DNA from: an uncultured Eubacteriales bacterium
GTDB lineage: Bacteria > Bacillota > Clostridia > Monoglobales > Monoglobaceae
Direction: 5' to 3'
DNA: 10,489 nt
NCBI GenBank assembly: GCA_900552305.1
Contig: URZD01000065.1
Location: 1 to 10,489, forward strand
Shown here: in pieces, positions 5,488 through 10,489 of the stretch
Position numbering within the stretch: position 1 is the first letter of the stretch
Layout: each line of letters begins with the position of its first letter
Made by a program: the position numbers and the translations under genes
Notes under the pieces: generated by a model
Database searches by the model: none
Told to the model about the DNA's origin: nothing
The model's input: only the letters and a program-made list of their open reading frames with translations

Positions 5488-7293
5488 ATGAAATACTATA
5501 AAAATCTTTCTATAAAGCTAAAACTTGCCATTTCCTGCGTCTTTGTAGTTATGCTCACCGTTATAATTTTTTCCGTGCTGATTTTCGTCAGCTCCAACAA
5601 GGTTGTAACGCATCTTGCGGAGCGCAACGTCAAGCAGGTCATGGATTCAGCAGCGCAGCACATAAAGACCCAGATTGACGACATAAATTCAAGCCTTCTT
5701 GCGTTTCAGACCAAGGAATCCGTTCAGAGCGTTCTTTCGGAAACGCACACCGGCAACCCGATTGACGATGTACGTATTCTTGAAAACGCGCTCTGTGAAA
5801 TTGATATATTTCAGAGTAAAATTCTGCGTTCTGAACTTTACGTCATCAATCGCAGCGACTATCCGCAAATCAATTCTACGCGGCTCGTTTTCTCCGACAG
5901 GCAGCTGCGCAACGATTCGTGGTATAACTCCATGCTAAGCGCCGGAAACACAACAAGATGGCTTATACGCGACGCGCAGGCATCAAACAATTCGTACATA
6001 GTCGCGTCAAAGCTCATTCATGACGTAAACACGCAAAAAGCGGTTGCCGTGCTTAAATCCAACATAGATATGCGAAATTTTACCGAATATCTTGACAATA
6101 TCACCCTTGCCGACACGGGAAAAATGTTTCTGTGTTCATCGGATCATCTTGTGAACAGCAGCGGTTCAAAGCTTGGCGAGCGGCTTGTAAACAACTATGT
6201 CATTTTTAACGAGATGCTGAACAGCGATAGCATAGAAACCCGAACAATCGACCTTGACCATAAAAAGTGGCTTGTGAAAAGCTATCCGCTTTACAACACG
6301 GGTATGTACATTATAGGAACGGTAAAAATAAACGAGTTCAGCACGGCTCAGGACACTATTGCGGCCGCAATTCTGACAACCGGAATACTGCTGTTTTTGT
6401 TCTCACTTGCTTTGATTCTGTTTATCTCGTCGCTTATCACAAGACCGCTTTCCGTTCTTTCAAAGCGTATGAAAAACTATAATATCGAGCATAACAACAC
6501 GCTAAAGTCAAACTCCACGGACGAAATCGGACTTCTGTTTGACTCCTTTAACTCCATGAACACCACAATCATAGAGCTTATCGAAAAAGTCAACCGAGAA
6601 ACTGAGGTCAGAAAGATGGCGGAGCTTAAGGCGCTGCAGGCGCAGATTACGCCGCACTTCCTTTATAATACGCTCAACTCGATTACCGCGCTCTCCAAGA
6701 GCTGCGGCGCAAAGGATATAGAAAAAATGACCGTTGCCCTGTCGCGGTTTTTTATGCACTCGCTCAACAACGGCTCCGAAATGATAACCATCGACAACGA
6801 GCTTGACCAGGTAATGAGCTATGTATACCTTCAAAAAATCCGCTACGGTAACAGATTTGACGTAAAAATTATTGCCGATGCGGAGGTTCGCAAATATCTG
6901 ATTTGCAAGCTGACTCTCCAGCCGCTTGTCGAAAACTGCATCTATCATGCGTTTAAGGATATAGATTATCAGGGGCTTGTTACAATCCGCGCCGAACGCG
7001 AAGGGGAGCGCATAGTCATCACTGTCAGCGACAACGGTATCGGCAACTACACGCTTAATTTTGAGCATATGAATAAATATGTGAATAAATCGTTTGACCT
7101 TAACGAGCCTATTGAAAAATACGGCATACACAACATTTCACAGCGTATCAAGCTGTACTTCGGCGATGAATACGGTCTTTACTACTATCCGAACGAGGAC
7201 GAGGGAATCACGGTACGAATTACGATAAAGGCGGTAAAGAACGCTGACGAGGCAAAACCAAAAAGAATAATAGGAGGCGATGACAAATCATGA
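5488..7293 (+). CDS. Membrane sensor histidine kinase (YesM-like, His_kinase/HATPase_c)
   Basis: This kinase senses an extracellular signal and phosphorylates the regulator encoded next to it. The 601 residues show a first membrane helix (13-36), an extracellular sensor region of about 250 residues with a dCache-like pattern (NDSWYNSML near 150, then KAVAVLKSNIDMRNFTEYL), a second helix (about 291-317), a HAMP-like linker, the His_kinase box LQAQITPHFLYNTLN with phospho-acceptor His390, and the ATPase domain with N-box Asn483 (QPLVENCIYHAF) and DNGIG at 515-519. The start at 5488 has ACGGAG at the right distance. The same frame is open to 5455, but that codon overlaps the -10 box. The stop overlaps the regulator start by ATGA. 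YesM-type kinases control polysaccharide-uptake loci in Firmicutes, consistent with the neighbours here. Confidence 0.95.
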   Translation: MKYYKNLSIKLKLAISCVFVVMLTVIIFSVLIFVSSNKVVTHLAERNVKQVMDSAAQHIKTQIDDINSSLLAFQTKESVQSVLSETHTGNPIDDVRILENALCEIDIFQSKILRSELYVINRSDYPQINSTRLVFSDRQLRNDSWYNSMLSAGNTTRWLIRDAQASNNSYIVASKLIHDVNTQKAVAVLKSNIDMRNFTEYLDNITLADTGKMFLCSSDHLVNSSGSKLGERLVNNYVIFNEMLNSDSIETRTIDLDHKKWLVKSYPLYNTGMYIIGTVKINEFSTAQDTIAAAILTTGILLFLFSLALILFISSLITRPLSVLSKRMKNYNIEHNNTLKSNSTDEIGLLFDSFNSMNTTIIELIEKVNRETEVRKMAELKALQAQITPHFLYNTLNSITALSKSCGAKDIEKMTVALSRFFMHSLNNGSEMITIDNELDQVMSYVYLQKIRYGNRFDVKIIADAEVRKYLICKLTLQPLVENCIYHAFKDIDYQGLVTIRAEREGERIVITVSDNGIGNYTLNFEHMNKYVNKSFDLNEPIEKYGIHNISQRIKLYFGDEYGLYYYPNEDEGITVRITIKAVKNADEAKPKRIIGGDDKS

Positions 7294-8879
7294 AGCTGCT
7301 TATAGCTGAGGACGAATTTTTGTGCAGAGAAAACCTGAAAAATATTGACTGGCAAGCGATTGGCGCAGAAATATGTGCGGTTGCGGAAAACGGCGATGAG
7401 GCGCTCTCTCTTGCGCGCGACACCCGTCCGGACATCATTATTTCCGATATAGAGATGCCGAAAAAAAACGGTCTGGAGCTTGCCAATGACATTTCCGACA
7501 TTCTTCCGGACACAAAAATAATCATACTGACCGCGTACACAAAATTTGAATATGTACAGGAATCCGTGTCGCTCGGTATCTGCGAATATATTTTAAAGCC
7601 GTTTGAGGATATAACCCTAATCGACGCTGTCAGCACCGCAATCAAGGAAATAGAAGCGGAGCGTAGCAAGACGCTCCGTCTGGAGAATGTTTCAAGACAG
7701 CTTGAAAGCTGCAAATATTTTCTTCGCAGTTACTTCTTTAACTCGGCGGGTACGGATTTTGCGGCGGACAACGAGCTTTTTTCCGTATTCGGCACTCTTG
7801 ACCCGGGCGCAAAATACACCGCGGCGGTCATCTCCCTTGACACTCCCAAGGCAAAGGACAGCTTTAACACCAACTACGGACTTTTTCTAAAGGTGCTGAA
7901 AATCGTTACAAAATACCACCGCGACATTGTTCCGTTTTTTGATATTTATACCATGACATTTCTGTTTATTCACACGGCAGATACCCCGGACAGCGCGGCA
8001 AACAGTGAAATTCTCGGCATCATGGATTCGGTATCGGACTTCCTCAGCTTTTCAGGTGATGTCAGATTTGTAATAGGCGTGGGCAAGTGTGTGGACTCGC
8101 TTAAAGACGCCGCGTACTCCTACAGCGGTGCGGCGGACGCACTCAACTACAGCTTCTACCTCGGCTTCGGCACGGTTATCTGTATCTCCGACGTGGAGCC
8201 GCAGCAGAACTCCGCGGACTACTTCAAATTCTATGACGAGGGCTTTTTGAATCACATAAAGGTCGGCGACTACAACTCCGCAATGGTTTCGGTAAAAAAG
8301 CTGTTCAACTCGTTCCGCAGCAACCGTGAGCCGATTTCAACGGTGCAGCGGATATGCAACGAGCTTTTTGTACGGCTGTCCATGTGTCTTATCCAGTGCG
8401 GGCAAAACCCCGACAACCTGTTTGACAAAACGAACATATGGCAGCTTATCAAGCAGTACAACACCATTGACAGCCTTGAAAAGTATATTTCCGATATTGT
8501 GGACGTCACCATTTCGCACATCAGCTTTAACAGAAACAACAAAAACCGCGACCTGACCGAGGACATCCAGAAATATATAAAAGCCAATCCCTCAACCTCA
8601 CTCAACGAGATTGCGGAGCATTTCTATCATTCGCCCAACTATCTGAGCAATATATTCAGCAAAGAAACAGGTGAAACAATCAAAAATTATATCATACAGG
8701 TCAGAATTGATATATCAAAAAAGCTGCTTTCCGAAACCTCCGCCAGTATCTATGAAATTGCAAACGCGGTCGGCTACAAAAACCCGCAGCATTTCAGTAT
8801 GGTATTCAAAAAGACGGTCGGAGTCATGCCCTCCGCCTACCGCAATAATTCGCATAAGCAGCATGATAACGCGGAATAA
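7290..8879 (+). CDS. Response regulator with AraC-type DNA-binding domain (YesN-like)
   Basis: Partner of the upstream kinase, 529 residues. The receiver domain (about 1-120) has the acidic pair Glu7-Asp8, phospho-acceptor Asp53 (IIISDIEMPKKNG), Thr81, Tyr100 and Lys103 (YILKPF), so all key residues are present. The middle region (about 130-420) is the poorly conserved linker of this family and includes SYSGAADALNYSFYLGFG. The C-terminal HTH_18 domain (about 425-522) has both helix-turn-helix units (TSLNEIAEHFYHSPNYLSNIF and SIYEIANAVGYKNPQHFSMVF) and the closing GVMPSAYR. AGGAGG lies 12 nt before the ATG, which overlaps the kinase stop, so the two are translationally coupled. Its probable targets are the twin 31-bp operators at 4021 and 5381, giving control of both binding proteins, both permeases and perhaps itself. 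Confidence 0.96.
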   Translation: MKLLIAEDEFLCRENLKNIDWQAIGAEICAVAENGDEALSLARDTRPDIIISDIEMPKKNGLELANDISDILPDTKIIILTAYTKFEYVQESVSLGICEYILKPFEDITLIDAVSTAIKEIEAERSKTLRLENVSRQLESCKYFLRSYFFNSAGTDFAADNELFSVFGTLDPGAKYTAAVISLDTPKAKDSFNTNYGLFLKVLKIVTKYHRDIVPFFDIYTMTFLFIHTADTPDSAANSEILGIMDSVSDFLSFSGDVRFVIGVGKCVDSLKDAAYSYSGAADALNYSFYLGFGTVICISDVEPQQNSADYFKFYDEGFLNHIKVGDYNSAMVSVKKLFNSFRSNREPISTVQRICNELFVRLSMCLIQCGQNPDNLFDKTNIWQLIKQYNTIDSLEKYISDIVDVTISHISFNRNNKNRDLTEDIQKYIKANPSTSLNEIAEHFYHSPNYLSNIFSKETGETIKNYIIQVRIDISKKLLSETSASIYEIANAVGYKNPQHFSMVFKKTVGVMPSAYRNNSHKQHDNAE

Positions 8880-8932
8880 TCGGATAAATCGCTTACCGTG
8901 AATACAAAAACCGCGCGCTCCGCGCAAAGGCG

Positions 8933-8970
8933 CAAAAGCGACTGCAATTTTAAAATTGCAGTCGCTTTTG
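8933..8970. terminator. 38-bp perfect palindrome, bidirectional terminator
   Basis: The halves 8933-8951 and 8952-8970 are exact reverse complements (CAAAAGCGACTGCAATTTT and its complement). The stem ends in CTTTTG on either strand, with TATATTTATG following on the plus strand. It lies between two convergent transcription units, the regulator ending at 8879 and the membrane protein ending at 9018, and can end both. In RNA the AU-rich centre would form the loop, with about 15-17 bp of stem. Confidence 0.85.
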
Positions 8971-9017
8971 TATATTTATGAGAAGTTTTCCCAAAAAGCA
9001 GCGCCTAAAATAAATTC

Positions 9018-10097
9018 CTATCTTACCATATATCGATAATCTATAAAGCAGTAATCCACGCATCGGTTATACTCTTCGCCGTTTTCGTGAACTGCCTTTT
9101 CGTTCATAAAAACATTAAACCCGCCGCGCTTTTCAAACATTGAATCCTCTCTATCCCTTATCACGCTTTCCCACAGTGACGTACCGCCGCCGGTCGGGTT
9201 TACGCTCTCGTGGCGAAAACTCTCGCACGGTATAACCGCCTTCACCTTGCCGCCGTCACCGGTAACTATACGCTTTACGGTATTAGTCGGAAAATAATAG
9301 CCGTTTATCTGCGTATATCCGAACTTTTCGTCCTGAAAATCCGCCGCTTTGCCGATTACAACCCGCTCATTTTCCGCAAAATAGCTCTCCGGAGCGTATT
9401 TGTTTGCACCGTTTACATCTATCGGAGCCGAAACAAGCGCGTCATATTTTCCGTCCGCGCCGTAAAGTCTGATTTCCAGTCCCTTTAACAAATCAAGATA
9501 AACCCTGTCGTCATATTTTCTTGCAATATAGTAGTTTTTCAACCTCAGCACCATTCCCACTGGAATATATGTAGTACCGTCCACAAGCATAGCGGGATGC
9601 GTTGTCGAACGCCGCAAATCGGCATCGGGACTTTCATCGCTTATGCCCATTATACGGTATTCGGAATCCTTATCAAACGCCACACCGTTGCGGTTAATCT
9701 CAAGGCTTGCCCTTACCGTTTCTGCCTCCGGCAGCTGTGTATGAAACATAACCGTCACCGCTCCGTTGTCATAGGCTATATCCCCGTTTGCCACTCCGCA
9801 ACAGTTAAGCACCTCACGCAGCGGTACATATACCTCGCTGTTGCTGATGAACGGTCTGTTTGTCATGACCTTTTCCTCGCCGTTATACAGTACCGCTATA
9901 GAATCAGCCGTTTTTTTGTCGGCTGCCGCCGCTCCCGCCATTGCCATTACCGTGGTGCAAAGCACAACCACTGCCGCAATCAGCGACACCAGCCTTGCAG
10001 CCGCGCTCACCTCGCGGCGCATTTTGTCGAATCTCGTTTTAAGCTGTTTTTTACCCTCGCTCATCGAAGTAGTGTAGAAATTTTCAAACATTTTCAT
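9018..10097 (-). CDS. Membrane-anchored protein with copper-amine-oxidase-N-like domain; probable detached half of a BlaR1-like sensor
   Basis: The 359-residue protein begins MKMFENFYTTSMSEGKKQLK, has one membrane helix at about 34-56, then an external region. Residues 68-118 and 168-203 (AVLYNGEEKVMTN, SEVYVPLREVL, DNGAVTVMF, MLVDGTTYIPVGMVL) match the beta-rich copper amine oxidase N-terminal/stalk domain common in clostridial surface proteins. The start at 10097 is set by AGGAGG 7 nt upstream and an ATGA overlap with the peptidase gene; the frame is open to 10247, but that part overlaps the peptidase coding sequence. The first 55 residues resemble the linker and helix that usually follow the M56 domain within one BlaR1-type protein. 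No catalytic motif is visible. It probably acts with the peptidase as its sensing or anchoring partner, which is inference. Residues 220-359 are not recognised. Confidence 0.85.
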   Translation of the reverse strand: MKMFENFYTTSMSEGKKQLKTRFDKMRREVSAAARLVSLIAAVVVLCTTVMAMAGAAAADKKTADSIAVLYNGEEKVMTNRPFISNSEVYVPLREVLNCCGVANGDIAYDNGAVTVMFHTQLPEAETVRASLEINRNGVAFDKDSEYRIMGISDESPDADLRRSTTHPAMLVDGTTYIPVGMVLRLKNYYIARKYDDRVYLDLLKGLEIRLYGADGKYDALVSAPIDVNGANKYAPESYFAENERVVIGKAADFQDEKFGYTQINGYYFPTNTVKRIVTGDGGKVKAVIPCESFRHESVNPTGGGTSLWESVIRDREDSMFEKRGGFNVFMNEKAVHENGEEYNRCVDYCFIDYRYMVR

Positions 10098-10489
10098 AGG
10101 TTTTCCTCCTTTTTGATTATATTGCCACATTGTCTTCCTTTTGTCTGCGCCGCATTTTCGGCAAGGGTCAGAATCGTTTCCATATACCGCTCCTTTTCGG
10201 CACGGCTCATGCCGCGCGTCACTTCCATGTCGCAGTAAAGCTCGCACGAACGCGACATGTTTGCGCTCAATAAATACGCAAACGGATTAAACCAATGTAT
10301 CACGTTCACAAAAAGCGTAAGCTGTTTATAAAGCAAATCGCCGTGCCGAAAATGCGTCAGTTCGTGCCTGAAAATCATCTCCGCGTCCGTTCTGTCCGTG
10401 ACATCCGCGGGTATGTATACTGTCGGGAACACAATTCCCGCAAGCATCGGAGAGTCACCCGTCGCCGCCGCTCCTAGGCAAACGGACAG
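10094..10489 (-). CDS. M56 (BlaR1/MecR1-like) metallopeptidase, C-terminal part (cut by window edge)
   Basis: A membrane-embedded zinc peptidase of the family that relays an external signal by cleaving a repressor. The last 131 residues are in the window; the frame stays open to the edge (GDSPMLAGIVFPTVYIP, a typical M56 segment). The zinc motif HELTH (HEXXH) is at 10352-10366, followed by the hydrophobic stretch LFVNVIHWFNPFAYLL and by SCELYCD, which supplies the usual third ligand glutamate. The protein stops about 35 residues after that (KKEENL), without the membrane helix and external domain that usually follow in one chain; these appear in the next gene, which overlaps by 4 bp (ATGA). 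A BlaI-type repressor gene would be expected upstream, outside the window. Confidence 0.92.
   Translation of the reverse strand: MSVCLGAAATGDSPMLAGIVFPTVYIPADVTDRTDAEMIFRHELTHFRHGDLLYKQLTLFVNVIHWFNPFAYLLSANMSRSCELYCDMEVTRGMSRAEKERYMETILTLAENAAQTKGRQCGNIIKKEENL

Noticed and set aside
6508..7131. Minus-strand open frame of 207 codons
   Set aside because: It is antisense to the kinase domain, which has intact motifs; it is a shadow of codon bias.
7220..7714. Minus-strand open frame of 164 codons
   Set aside because: It is antisense to the receiver domain of the regulator and shows serine-rich low-quality sequence with no start signals.
9597..10238. Plus-strand open frame of 213 codons
   Set aside because: It lies antisense to the well-supported M56 and membrane-protein genes, has no ribosome binding site, and its translation is rich in Cys, His and Arg without domain character.
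1..10489. CRISPR array, tRNA, rRNA, riboswitch or insertion sequence
   Set aside because: No regularly spaced repeat set, cloverleaf, known aptamer core or transposase-like frame was seen by eye on either strand.

Overview
The window looks like chromosomal DNA of a low-to-mid GC Firmicute, most likely a gut-type clostridium. The evidence is strong AGGAGG-type ribosome binding sites, lipobox substrate-binding proteins, a YesM/YesN-type two-component pair, an oligosaccharide importer without its own ATPase, and an M56 (BlaR1/MecR1-like) metallopeptidase. No RNA gene, CRISPR array, insertion sequence or phage gene is visible.

Positions 1-388 hold the first 31 codons of a secreted protein (minus strand) and an intergenic stretch with two adjacent GC-rich extended hairpins. 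Positions 389-3936 (minus strand) are an operon read in the order LplB/YteP-type permease, YtcP/LplC-type permease, LplA/YtcQ-type binding lipoprotein. The binding protein carries a perfect 48-bp in-frame tandem duplication, and overlapping hairpins lie between the second permease and the binding protein. Position 4164 up to about 5312 (minus strand) encodes a second, different binding lipoprotein with its own terminator. Divergent from it, 5488-8879 (plus strand) encodes a membrane histidine kinase and a response regulator with an AraC-type output domain. The two genes overlap by ATGA, and a 38-bp perfect palindrome serves as terminator. On the far side, 9018-10489 (minus strand) encodes an M56 metallopeptidase (cut by the window edge) and a membrane-anchored protein with a copper-amine-oxidase-N-like domain, again overlapping by ATGA.

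The genes from 389 to 8879 form one sensing and uptake unit. A 31-bp sequence, two copies of ATCGTAAGTTTT spaced 19 bp apart, occurs exactly twice, once before each minus-strand transporter promoter. Both copies lie 5 bp upstream of a TTGAWA -35 box with a 17-bp spacer to the -10 box. This is the layout expected for direct activation by the response regulator, and the second copy also lies between the divergent promoters of the second binding protein and the kinase. The model, which is inference, is that an extracellular oligosaccharide is sensed by the kinase, perhaps with the second binding protein, the regulator binds the two sites, and the importer and binding proteins are induced. The ATPase would be a shared MsmX-type protein encoded elsewhere. 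The substrate cannot be read from the window.

The second notable system is the M56 locus. What is normally one BlaR1-like polypeptide (peptidase, linker, membrane helix, external domain) appears here as two translationally coupled proteins, split just after the peptidase domain.
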